From the NCBI GenBank assembly GCA_964551635.1, contig CAZKDZ010000076.1:24268-88267 (forward strand): a stretch of 64,000 bases of DNA, written 5' to 3'. Position 1 is the first letter of the stretch; the number at the start of each line of letters is the position of its first letter. The notes beneath the pieces are model-generated. The model made no database searches and had not been told where the DNA came from. It saw only the letters and a list, made by a program, of their open reading frames with translations. The DNA comes from JAAXHE01 sp964551635 (GTDB lineage Bacteria > Latescibacterota > UBA2968 > GCA-2709665). Position numbers and translations under genes: made by a program. Shown here in pieces: positions 41,948-49,625 of this stretch.

Positions 41948-43119
41948 CAGCCTTCCTCCCGGGGCAAAGCGCCATTGGGCCTGGCGTCCGTCGGACGAAA
42001 TTCGGGCACCTTCAACGGCCGTGATCCGCGATCGATGGAGTCCGCCGCGAGGATGGCCGGCGCGGCTGTCTCGATTGCCCTGTAGACGTTGAACTCCAGG
42101 GCCTTCCCATCGCGGACGGCGTCGCGAAACGCCGCGTGCACGTAGTAGTCGGCGTCGCCGTGGCCGCTTGCCCGCGCTTCGGGCGGCCCGTCGGTTCGCT
42201 CGAAGCGCCAGTCGACCTCAGCCATGTCGTGCATCTGCTCGTCGGCCAGCCACATGAGCGGTCGCCCTTTCTGCGAACGTTTCCATTCAACGCTGCCCCT
42301 TGTGCCCAGCACCTGGTACCAATGGTGACCCCTGCTGCTGGGGATTTTCTGTGTGAATCCGGCGGCCATCCGCAGAATCGCATCCTTTTCGGTCTTCATC
42401 AGCGCCACCTGGATGTCGGGCTGGCTGATTTCGGGATGGGAATAACTGGGTCCGGACGTGCTCATGGCCGTCACTTCCACCGCCCGGTCATCCAGCACTC
42501 GGAGCATGGGGCTCAATTCGTGAGGCAGGTAGTGGATGGGCGGCATCTGGTGCAGCCACGTCGGTCTGGACCCGGAATGTTCCCCCAGCTGCTCGACCGA
42601 ATGGAACTCTCCCGTGTGCGGATCCTGAAAGAACTGCCGCGTGCCGTAATAGCCGATATACTGGCCCTCGCAGAAGGTGACCCTGCCCAGCCGTCCCTGC
42701 GCCACGAGGTCGCGCCAGGTGTCCACGAAACCCCAGTACCTCGTTTGCTCGGCCAGATGGTAGACCAGGCCGGTGCGTTCAGCCTGGGTGACGATCCGCC
42801 AGCAGTCTTCCAGGGTGTGGGCGGCGGGCACTTCGGAGTTTACGTGTTTACCGGCTTCCAGGGCCATGGCCGACAGTGCGCCCTGTTCCCTGCAGCGGAC
42901 GCACAGGGCGACGGCGTCCACGTTGCGGTCGGCCAGGAGGTCCTCGTACGCGGAGTACGCGGCGGCAGGGTTATCGAGCGCGGCGAGCGCCCGTTCGTGC
43001 AGTGCATTGATGGGGTCGCAAACGGCCGTGATCCGGTAGCCGCGGAGGCGTTGGAGCATGCGGAGCCAGTGCAGGCCCCTGTGCCCGAGGCCGACGAGTC
43101 CAATGCGAATGTCATCCAT
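41947..43119 (-). CDS. Gfo/Idh/MocA-family oxidoreductase
   Basis: A 390-residue NAD(P)-dependent oxidoreductase, first gene of a three-gene reverse-strand operon. The Rossmann motif is RIGLVGLGHRGLHWL; the conserved lysine region is MALEAGKHVNSEVPAAHTL; the C-terminal half contains EGQYIGYYGTRQF and a conserved His-rich PPIHYLPHELSP. GAGG precedes the ATG at 43119. Its stop overlaps the next gene's start by one base. Directly upstream lies an 8-bp repeat array. Confidence 0.9.
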   Translation of the reverse strand: MDDIRIGLVGLGHRGLHWLRMLQRLRGYRITAVCDPINALHERALAALDNPAAAYSAYEDLLADRNVDAVALCVRCREQGALSAMALEAGKHVNSEVPAAHTLEDCWRIVTQAERTGLVYHLAEQTRYWGFVDTWRDLVAQGRLGRVTFCEGQYIGYYGTRQFFQDPHTGEFHSVEQLGEHSGSRPTWLHQMPPIHYLPHELSPMLRVLDDRAVEVTAMSTSGPSYSHPEISQPDIQVALMKTEKDAILRMAAGFTQKIPSSRGHHWYQVLGTRGSVEWKRSQKGRPLMWLADEQMHDMAEVDWRFERTDGPPEARASGHGDADYYVHAAFRDAVRDGKALEFNVYRAIETAAPAILAADSIDRGSRPLKVPEFRPTDARPNGALPREEG

Positions 43120-43134
43120 TGAGGACCTCAGAAC

Positions 43135-43286
43135 GAGAATACGAGATTACGAAAGAACGAGAATACGAGAATACGAAACTACGAGTATACGAAACTACGA
43201 GAATGCGAAACTACGAGAATGCGAAACTACGAGAATGCGAAACTACGAAAATACGAAACTACGAAAATACGAAACTACGAAAGAAC
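43135..43286 (+). repeat. Octanucleotide tandem array (copy 2, 19 units)
   Basis: Nineteen consecutive 8-bp units. From the sixth unit on, gaaactac alternates strictly with a variable partner (gagtatac, gagaatgc three times, gaaaatac twice), making a 16-bp higher-order period. The first five units are gagaatac, gagattac, gaaagaac, gagaatac and gagaatac; the last is gaaagaac. It lies 16 bases upstream of the divergent MocA start. Confidence 0.9.
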
Positions 43287-43340
43287 GCCTACCCGGCAAT
43301 GCATCGATCATCAATTTTGCGGGATGCCAAAGGGACAGAC

Positions 43341-43393
43341 AACTGTCCTGAATCCCCGGCAGTCTTCGCGCGGCCGCAAAGGCGCCTGTTCGG
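43341..43393 (+). repeat. Decayed partial copy of the palindromic element
   Basis: aactgtcctgaatccccggc and agtcttcgcgcggccgcaaa align with the first 53 bases of the element at 21863, with a 2-base gap and several substitutions (GTCTTCGC-CGG-GCAAA conserved). No matching right half is visible. Confidence 0.5.
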
Positions 43394-43550
43394 AACTCAC
43401 CTGGGCTTCTACCACGGCGCCCGCCGTGTGAATCGCGAAATCGAGGCGCCTGCCGGCGGCGGAGGCAGGATGCGGACGAATATACGGATCTGGGACAGCT
43501 GCGCAAGCGCATCCCGGGCGGCGAACCGGACGTCGACGTTCAGGGCGGAT

Positions 43551-44777
43551 TCATTCCGGGAGACGTCCGGGACCTGGATCCGAGGCCCTGTGAGCGTAGT
43601 AGAGGCCGATGCCGCAGGCAACCGCCCCCAGGGCGAAGACCGTGCCGATGGCGAAGGGCAGTGACGTGCCCCAGTCGATGAGTTTTCCGCCGCCCAGGCT
43701 TCCGGAGAGCATGCCCGCGCTCCAGGCGACGTGCGCGCTGCCGACCACACGGCCCTCTTCGCCCTCACGGGCGGTAAGCTGGAGTATCCCGGGCATGGTC
43801 GTGGAGAGGGACCAGGCGAAAACGGACGCCACGATACCGAATATATACAGCCCCGCCAGCGTATGCGCCGTAAACGTCAGACCCACCGCGCTTACGGCCA
43901 CAAGCGAGGATGAGATGACAACGGGCTTCCAGCGGCCGATGCGATCGACGAGCCGGCCCGTGAGCAACTGCGAGCCACAGGCGGCGACAAGGCTGATGGC
44001 GCTGTACGTGGTGACGGACGTGTTGGTTCCGGAGACGCGAAAGATGAGCAGCGGAATGAGCAGGGTCACGGCGCCCCAGTAGCTGGTGGGCAGGTACCGG
44101 ATGGCCAGCAGCAGGCGTACTTCCCGCCGCCGGCAGAGGTCGATAAAACCCGCCAGGGAGCGCGCGGCCGATCTCTCGTTGCTTTCGGGACGCGGAAGGC
44201 TGGGCAGCAGGACGAGCGATAGAACGACGATACCCGCAGCGGTTGCGCAGGCCAGATGCCCCAGCCGCTCGTAACCCAGGTTGTCGGCAATGGGACCCGC
44301 CAGCAGGTTTCCCGCCGCGCTCCCGAGCGTGCTGCTCAGGAAATAACCGCCCGCCGCCATGCCCAGGACGCGGGGGGGGACCGAACTCAGAAGATAGCTC
44401 TGTCCGCCAGTACTGCTGAAACCGAACGTCATGCCCAGGCCGATACAGAGGGCCGAAAGGAGATACGGGTCGCCCGTGAGAAAGATCGCGCCCGCCAGCA
44501 GCGGTCCGAACTGCCCCAGGATGAACACCCTCTTGATGCCGAAGGCATCGCACAGCATGCCGGCGGGAACGGAACAGAGTCCACCCAGCGTGAAGAAGAG
44601 CCCTCGCAGACCGGCTGAAAAGAGGGGGGACCGGGCCAGGCCTGCTTCCACATAGACGGGAAGGAGCGAGGAGTAGAGGGGCGAGGAGACGAAACTGGCA
44701 AGAAAGGAAACGACGAGAAGGGCCACGAACCGGCGGTTCAGCAACTCCTGGAAGCCTGCGGTTGAAGGTTCGGACAT
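43551..44777 (-). CDS. MFS transporter
   Basis: A 408-residue major-facilitator permease with twelve predicted helices in two halves and a central cytoplasmic loop (about 185-210). The loop 2-3 motif appears as GMLCDAFGIKRVF and its second-half counterpart as GRLVDRIGRWKPVV. Divergent from the MaoC-CitE-CoA-transferase operon (start at 45011), it may import the operon's substrate. The start codon lacks a strong ribosome site. Confidence 0.88.
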   Translation of the reverse strand: MSEPSTAGFQELLNRRFVALLVVSFLASFVSSPLYSSLLPVYVEAGLARSPLFSAGLRGLFFTLGGLCSVPAGMLCDAFGIKRVFILGQFGPLLAGAIFLTGDPYLLSALCIGLGMTFGFSSTGGQSYLLSSVPPRVLGMAAGGYFLSSTLGSAAGNLLAGPIADNLGYERLGHLACATAAGIVVLSLVLLPSLPRPESNERSAARSLAGFIDLCRRREVRLLLAIRYLPTSYWGAVTLLIPLLIFRVSGTNTSVTTYSAISLVAACGSQLLTGRLVDRIGRWKPVVISSSLVAVSAVGLTFTAHTLAGLYIFGIVASVFAWSLSTTMPGILQLTAREGEEGRVVGSAHVAWSAGMLSGSLGGGKLIDWGTSLPFAIGTVFALGAVACGIGLYYAHRASDPGPGRLPE

Positions 44778-45010
44778 TGTTGAACCGGACTATGGCGATT
44801 CGCGTTCGAAAGCGCTGGACATCAAACTGCGGTGAAATCATATTTGGGTGCTGTCTGAAGCGCGCTTATTATCGAAGATTGCGGCCGCGATGTCAACCCA
44901 AAAGCCATTCGACGTCACGGCGGTTTCGGTCGTTGCCGGAGAGGCGCGAACGGTTGAATTACGGGAGTGCGGATGAATGGTCTGCCGCCCGGGGTAGAAA
45001 GAGGTCTGGA

Positions 45011-45541
45011 ATGCGGAAAACCGCAAAAAAGGTGATACCCGGCTGGACGGGGCGGTACTATGAGGATTTCGCCGTGGGTGAAGTCTATCGGAGCCGGTTC
45101 GGGAGAACGGTAACGGAGGCCGACAACCAGTTGTTCACGCACCTGACGCTGAATACGAATCCGCTTCACTTTGACGAGGCGTATGCCCGGAGTACGCGTT
45201 GGGGAAAGATCCTGGTCAACAGCACGTTTACACTCGCGCTGGTCGTGGGCATGAGCGTGCCTGACGTGAGCGAGAAGGCGATGGCGAATCTGGGCTGGAG
45301 CGAAATCCGGCTTCCCAATCCGGTGTTCGTGGGCGATACGCTCTATTGTGAAACGGAGGTACTCGCCGGGCGCGAATCGAAGTCTTACCCGGAAGCGGGC
45401 ATCGTGAAGGTGCGCACGCGCGGCGTGAATCAGGACGGTCGCGTCGTCATCGACCTGACACGCAATGTGATGGTCTACAAGAGAGCGCACGCACCGTCGG
45501 ACAACAGCTTTCCGGAGATTCGCGAGGAGGCGGACGGGTGA
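45011..45541 (+). CDS. MaoC-family acyl-CoA hydratase/dehydratase
   Basis: A 176-residue hot-dog-fold protein. It has GRYYEDFAVGEVYRSRFGRT, a hydratase-type loop NTNPLHFDEAYA (Asp/His expected in catalysis), and LPNPVFVGDTLYCETEVL, as in mesaconyl-CoA and itaconyl-CoA hydratases. GAGG lies before the ATG at 45011; the open frame begins earlier but without family similarity. The stop overlaps the CitE-like start by four bases (GTGA). Predicted step: hydration of an unsaturated C5 dicarboxyl-CoA. Confidence 0.87.
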   Translation: MRKTAKKVIPGWTGRYYEDFAVGEVYRSRFGRTVTEADNQLFTHLTLNTNPLHFDEAYARSTRWGKILVNSTFTLALVVGMSVPDVSEKAMANLGWSEIRLPNPVFVGDTLYCETEVLAGRESKSYPEAGIVKVRTRGVNQDGRVVIDLTRNVMVYKRAHAPSDNSFPEIREEADG

Positions 45542-46398
45542 AGGCGATGCGGACCTGGCTGTTCGTGCCGGGCCACCGGCAGCGGATGATCGAAAAGTCA
45601 TTCGGTCTGTCGTCAGATGTCGTGATCTTCGATCTGGAAGACGGCGTTCCGAGGGGCGAGAAGGACGATGCGCGCCGGAAGGTGGCTGCCGCGCTGGGCG
45701 GCGCGCCTGCCGGCGTGACCCCGTTTGTGAGAGTTCACGCGGCAGGGTCCCCGGATCTGCACGCCGATCTGCTGGCGCTTGCCGGGGTGCGTCCGCAGGG
45801 AATCGTGTTGTCCAAGGTTCAGGGTCCGGAGGATGTGCTAGAATTCCACGGGTGGCTCGACCGCCACGAGGCATCGGTCGGGTTGCCATCCGGGGCGGTC
45901 AGGCTTCTGGCGACCATCGAGAGCGCCGGCGGCCTGGTCCAGGCTCCCGCGATCGCGTCCGCCACGCCCAGGCTGGCGGGGCTCATGTTCGGCGCGGAGG
46001 ATTTCGCGCTGGATATGGGCCTCTTTACGCATGTGGGTCAAGGGTTGTTCGACTATGCCCGTTCGGCGCTGGCGGTCGCCGCGGCCAGCGGAGGGATCCT
46101 GGCCATAGACAAGGTATTTACCGATTTCCGCGATTCCGACGGACTGGCCGTGGAAGCTCGGCGGGCCAGGGACCTCGGGTTTGCCGGTAAGGCCGTCATT
46201 CACCCGGACCAGGTCGGCGCCGTGAATGAAATCTTCAGCCCTACAGGGGACGAAGTGACGCTGGCCAGGAGGATCGTCACGGCCTTCCAAAGCGACTCGG
46301 ACGACGGCGCGACGGCCGTAGACGGAAGGATGGTCGACAGACCGGTGCTGGAACAGGCTCGAAGGATTCTGGACCGCCACCGTGAAGCACGCGTGTAA
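45538..46398 (+). CDS. HpcH/HpaI/CitE-family CoA-ester lyase
   Basis: A 286-residue TIM-barrel lyase of the CitE-like group (malyl-, methylmalyl- or citramalyl-CoA lyase). Family blocks: RTWLFVPGHRQRMIEKSF, DVVIFDLEDGVP (metal-binding acidic residues), RLLATIESAGGL, and LMFGAEDFALDMG. It cleaves a 3-hydroxy-acyl-CoA dicarboxylate into two fragments using magnesium. GTG start inside the MaoC stop codon context. With the hydratase upstream and CoA-transferase downstream it forms a three-step operon. Confidence 0.9.
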   Translation: MKAMRTWLFVPGHRQRMIEKSFGLSSDVVIFDLEDGVPRGEKDDARRKVAAALGGAPAGVTPFVRVHAAGSPDLHADLLALAGVRPQGIVLSKVQGPEDVLEFHGWLDRHEASVGLPSGAVRLLATIESAGGLVQAPAIASATPRLAGLMFGAEDFALDMGLFTHVGQGLFDYARSALAVAAASGGILAIDKVFTDFRDSDGLAVEARRARDLGFAGKAVIHPDQVGAVNEIFSPTGDEVTLARRIVTAFQSDSDDGATAVDGRMVDRPVLEQARRILDRHREARV

Positions 46399-46452
46399 GC
46401 TGGACCGGGCTTTTCTTATTTTTCCGGTCGTTTCCCGTGACAAGAGGATCAT

Positions 46453-47658
46453 TTGCAGGAACGACACCAGCACCCGCCGTTGGCCGGAATAAGGATTGTC
46501 TCCGTGGAGCAGTTCGGCGCGGGTCCGTGGGGGACCATGATGCTCGCGGACCTTGGCGCGGAGATCATCAAGGTCGAAAATCCCGGGACGCGCGGCGACG
46601 TCGCGCGTTACGTGCCGCCGTATACCGTCGAACGGGACAGCCTGTATTTTCAGAGTTTCAACCGGAACAAAAAGAGTATCACGCTGAATCTGCAGCATCC
46701 GGAATCCGAAGAGGTGTTGCATCGGCTGGTTAGAATCTCGGATGGCGTGTTCAACAACCTGCGCGGAGACCTTCCAGCACGTCTGGGTCTGGACTATCGG
46801 TCTCTGAGTGAGGTAAGGGCTTCGATCGTGTGCTGCTCGCTCTCCGCGTTCGGGCGCACCGGGTCTCGCGCCGGCGAGCCGGGTTACGACTATCTGATGC
46901 AGGGCTATGCCGGCTGGATGAGCCTTACGGGGGAGCCGGACGGACCGCCGACCAAGACGGGGCTCTCCCTCGTGGATCTTGGCGCCGGCGCGATGGCGTC
47001 CCTGGGCATGGCGAGTGCAATCTTCCGCGCCAGGCAGACGGGATTGGGGTGCGACGTGGACGTGAATCTGTTCGATACGGCGCTTGCGCATCTGGGATAT
47101 GTCGGGGCGTGGTACCTGACCAGAGGTTACGAGGCGCACCGGACGCCCGATTCTTCTCATCCTTCGCAGATTCCGTCGCAGGTCGTGCCGACGAAGGACG
47201 GCTGGCTCGTGGTGATGTGCGCGAAGGAGAAGTTCTTCCGGAATCTCGCAGGCATTCTGGGAGCGCCCGAACTTGCGGAAGATCCCCGGTTCCGCTCCTT
47301 TGCGGATCGCCTGGAAAACCGGGACGCGCTGGTTCCGATTCTCAAGGACCGCTTCCGTAGGAAAACGACCGCGGACTGGCTAACGCTGCTCAAGGGCAGG
47401 GTGCCATGCGCGCCGGTGAACACGGTTGCGCAGGCCTTTGCCGATCCGCAGGTGGACGAGAACGATATGATTCTGGAACTGCCGCATCCGGAGTTCGGCA
47501 AAGCCAGGGTCGTGGCGAGTCCCATAAAGGTCGACGGCCCGTCGGTTGAGCCCAGGCGCGGACCGTCGCTGGGAGAACACAACGAGCCTGTTCTGGGAGA
47601 TCTTCTGGGCTATTCAAAGGCGGAGATCGAAAACCTCCGCGCCGACGGCGTCATCTGA
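46453..47658 (+). CDS. CaiB/BaiF (class III) CoA-transferase
   Basis: A 401-residue CoA-transferase. Typical blocks are LAGIRIVSVEQFGAGPWGTMMLADLGAEIIKVE, where the first part forms the Rossmann start, FQSFNRNKKSITLNL, and GYDYLMQGYAGWM; the catalytic Asp is likely in LSLVDLGAGAM. It activates a dicarboxylate by moving CoA from a donor. TTG start at 46453 with GAGG upstream; 54 bases separate it from the lyase gene. Similar enzymes act on mesaconate, itaconate or citramalate. Confidence 0.9.
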   Translation: MQERHQHPPLAGIRIVSVEQFGAGPWGTMMLADLGAEIIKVENPGTRGDVARYVPPYTVERDSLYFQSFNRNKKSITLNLQHPESEEVLHRLVRISDGVFNNLRGDLPARLGLDYRSLSEVRASIVCCSLSAFGRTGSRAGEPGYDYLMQGYAGWMSLTGEPDGPPTKTGLSLVDLGAGAMASLGMASAIFRARQTGLGCDVDVNLFDTALAHLGYVGAWYLTRGYEAHRTPDSSHPSQIPSQVVPTKDGWLVVMCAKEKFFRNLAGILGAPELAEDPRFRSFADRLENRDALVPILKDRFRRKTTADWLTLLKGRVPCAPVNTVAQAFADPQVDENDMILELPHPEFGKARVVASPIKVDGPSVEPRRGPSLGEHNEPVLGDLLGYSKAEIENLRADGVI

Positions 47659-47708
47659 ATCGTCGCATCGGGGAACTCTCCCCACGCCCGCCCGACCTCT
47701 CTCCCCGA

Positions 47709-47732
47709 CCCTCTCTCCTAAAGGAAAGAGGG
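47709..47732. repeat. Imperfect pyrimidine/purine palindrome
   Basis: ccctctctcct / aggaaagaggg-type arms around a short loop, one mismatch. Similar C/T-rich palindromes occur between genes in many genomes. It could act as the 3' end of the upstream operon. Confidence 0.4.
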
Positions 47733-47837
47733 AGAAAGGCCGGACGTCGACTCGCTGGCTTTCTATAGAGACTCTCATTGAAAGAAAATCGCCGTACCGG
47801 AAAGTCTGCAAGTCCGGTACATTCAACCGTTTCCGTT

Positions 47838-47859
47838 CCCCCTTCCTTTAGGAAGGGGG
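47838..47859. repeat. CCCCCTTCC/GGAAGGGGG palindrome
   Basis: Perfect 9-bp stem with a TTTA loop, followed by ctagggggtaggt. This combination is seen as a short intergenic palindrome in many unrelated genomes; no T-run follows it. Confidence 0.55.
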
Positions 47860-47894
47860 CTAGGGGGTAGGTCCGGAAGAGAAGAGAGATTGCC

Positions 47895-48022
47895 TGCCTT
47901 GTAAAGTTTATTCTCGTGCCGGAGGCAAGAAGGAATAGAGTATCGGGCAAGGGTTTCTTCTACCGTCTACCCTCTCCCGTCTCCCCGATTTTCTCGCCTC
48001 TACCCGCATTGAGGCTCTTTGC
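47895..48022 (+). repeat. Dispersed ~125-bp intergenic repeat (copy 2)
   Basis: Same order and orientation of landmarks as 5768-5892: TGTAAAGTTT, AGGCAAG, GAATAGA, CAAGGG-TTCTTCT, CCGTCT, TTTTCTCGC, TCTACCCGCATT, AGGCTC. It ends about 55 bases before the next start codon; copy 1 ends 62 bases before the next start codon. Confidence 0.75.
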
Positions 48023-48076
48023 GACCTATACTGAGGTTATCATTTGGTGAAATGTGGACCAAAGAAGGGAGGCCCT

Positions 48077-48922
48077 ATGGGCGAGACGTTAACGCTTCCG
48101 GCGCACTACTACCGTCAGCACGACGCGGACCTGGGCGCCGACATTCCGGGGCGCGGTTACGCGGGCTGGACCACGCGAATGCTGGAGGTGCCGTTTGAAA
48201 GAACGGCACTGGTGAGCATGCACGCGTGGAATCCCGGCCTGGTGGACGCAATTCCGCCGGGGCCGGGGTCGCCGTACGACGGCTGGTTCCGCATGGTGGA
48301 ATACCTGCCCCGGGCGATGAAGATCTCGCAGGACGTCTTTCCGCCGCTCCTGCAGGCCGCAAGGCAGGCCGGTCTTACCGTAATTCACGTTGGATCGAGC
48401 GAGAGTTATACCGCGTCTTACGGGGAATATCAGCGCATTAAGGCAATGGCCGGGGAGGAGCCGCAAGCCGCGCCGGGGGCGGTGGAAGACGCGTTGAAGA
48501 AGCAGTGGCAGGCGGACCGCGGCAGGCAGATGACCGGCGCGCACAACCAGCCGGATATCTCGGCGGGGTTCAAGCACATCGACTTCGCGCCGCAGGCGGT
48601 TCCCGATGCCGGCGAGCCCGTAGTCATCAATTCCCATCAGCTCAACGCCGTATGCCGGGAGCGGGAAATCTGGCACCTGATCTATATCGGGTTCGCCATC
48701 AACTGGTGCCTGCTCGCCAGTCCCGGAGGCATGATCGATATGGGGCGGATGGGGTACGTATGCTCCACCATCCGGCAGGCAACGACAGCCGTGGAAAACG
48801 GCGAGAGCTGCACCGGGGAATGGGCCAAGGAGATTGCCCTTTGGCGGGTGGCGCTGATGTTCGGGTACGTGTTTGACCTTGATCCGGTGATGGACGCGCT
48901 CGGCCAGATGTCGGATGGATGA
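48077..48922 (+). CDS. Isochorismatase-like (cysteine hydrolase) family protein
   Basis: A 281-residue protein with an isochorismatase-type alpha/beta core. The strand usually ending in the catalytic Asp reads TALVSMHAWNPG (His instead of Asp), TVIHVGSSES follows, and the nucleophile candidate is Cys in IGFAINWCLLASPGG. A long insert of about 60 residues (around 115-180) is unusual. The altered first residue makes activity uncertain. AAGGGAGG lies 4 bases before the ATG at 48077. It is flanked by convergent genes and has no operon partner. Confidence 0.7.
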   Translation: MGETLTLPAHYYRQHDADLGADIPGRGYAGWTTRMLEVPFERTALVSMHAWNPGLVDAIPPGPGSPYDGWFRMVEYLPRAMKISQDVFPPLLQAARQAGLTVIHVGSSESYTASYGEYQRIKAMAGEEPQAAPGAVEDALKKQWQADRGRQMTGAHNQPDISAGFKHIDFAPQAVPDAGEPVVINSHQLNAVCREREIWHLIYIGFAINWCLLASPGGMIDMGRMGYVCSTIRQATTAVENGESCTGEWAKEIALWRVALMFGYVFDLDPVMDALGQMSDG

Positions 48923-48962
48923 CTGCGGGTGCGGGAGCAGACAGGCAAGGTGAATCGGGCTG

Positions 48963-49625
48963 CTAGAGCGCCGTGGCCAGCGCGATGACTCCCACGACGA
49001 GCAGGGAGACGGCCCAGATCAGATCGAAGTTGATCCACTTCCGCCGCAACACGGCCAGGCCCAGCTTCCGGAACACGATCCACGCGACGGCGCCCATCAC
49101 GAGCCACATGGCCAGTGTATGAACGCCCACGGCCAGCAGGACGTCTGCCAGTGAGTTCGTTTCGGACGCGCCGTGTCCGTGGCCGGCGGTCGCGACGCCC
49201 AGCAGCGCCGGAATCACCATCAACCCCGCGCCGTGGGCGGTGGCCATCAGGAACGACCAGGCGAAGAGGTCTCCCGGCCCGACCTTCATGCCCACCCATC
49301 GAGGATGCCGGTAATAGTTGAACAGCTTGTAGGTCCCGAAGGCGATCAGCAGGAAGGCGGTTATCCACTGCAGGGCGGACAGGGAGACAAAATGGAGGCC
49401 CGCCAGCACCAGCCCGGCGACGACGGCCACCGAGGCGGCGTGGCCGGCCGCGATGGGGAAGAGGGCAATCCAGACGGCGCGTCCACTGTTGTGCTGGAGC
49501 CCGAGGGACAGGGCGAACAGCCAGCCCATACCTGGATTCAGTCCGTGAAAGGCGCCGAAGCCGATCATGGCCAGCCAGGGGCCCATCCCGTCAGGAAGGA
49601 TAACAGAAAGAGTCGGTGGAGGCAT
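48963..49625 (-). CDS. Six-helix membrane protein, NicO/UreH-like
   Basis: A 220-residue integral membrane protein. The first helix contains FGAFHGLNPGMGWLF, a His-Gly-x-Asn-Pro motif resembling the metal-binding first helix of NiCoT/RcnA/UreH-type permeases; another His cluster (AGHAAS, ATAHGAG, GHGHG) follows. Substrate could be a metal ion or a small sulfur compound. It overlaps the end of the SBP56-like gene by 35 bases, so the two are co-translated. GGAAGGAGGAG lies directly before the ATG. Confidence 0.75.
   Translation of the reverse strand: MPPPTLSVILPDGMGPWLAMIGFGAFHGLNPGMGWLFALSLGLQHNSGRAVWIALFPIAAGHAASVAVVAGLVLAGLHFVSLSALQWITAFLLIAFGTYKLFNYYRHPRWVGMKVGPGDLFAWSFLMATAHGAGLMVIPALLGVATAGHGHGASETNSLADVLLAVGVHTLAMWLVMGAVAWIVFRKLGLAVLRRKWINFDLIWAVSLLVVGVIALATAL

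Larger units (their letters stand above)
43120..43550. other. 431-base gap made largely of repeats
   Basis: Holds the best 8-bp array (43135-43286) and a decayed copy of the palindromic element (43341-43393). Open frames across the array encode only period-8 peptides and are not genes. The last 150 bases before the MFS stop hold nothing recognisable. Confidence 0.6.
47659..48076. other. 418-base gap with two palindromes and a dispersed repeat
   Basis: After the CoA-transferase stop there are two T/C-rich hairpins (47709-47732 and 47838-47859), then the ~125-bp repeat (47895-48022), then the ribosome site of the isochorismatase-like gene. No gene. Confidence 0.6.

Noticed and set aside
43135..43286. 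CRISPR array
   Set aside because: Units are 8 bp, directly abutting, with no unique spacers, and no cas genes are near.
43119..43664. Open frames of 97 and 181 codons across the octanucleotide array (peptides rich in NYEN, KLRE, ETT repeats)
   Set aside because: The period is 8 bp, so all three frames stay open and give similar 8-residue repeats. No ribosome site and no recognisable domain; this is repeat DNA, not a gene.
47838..47859. Intrinsic terminator
   Set aside because: The stem is strong but is followed by ctaggggg, not a T-run.
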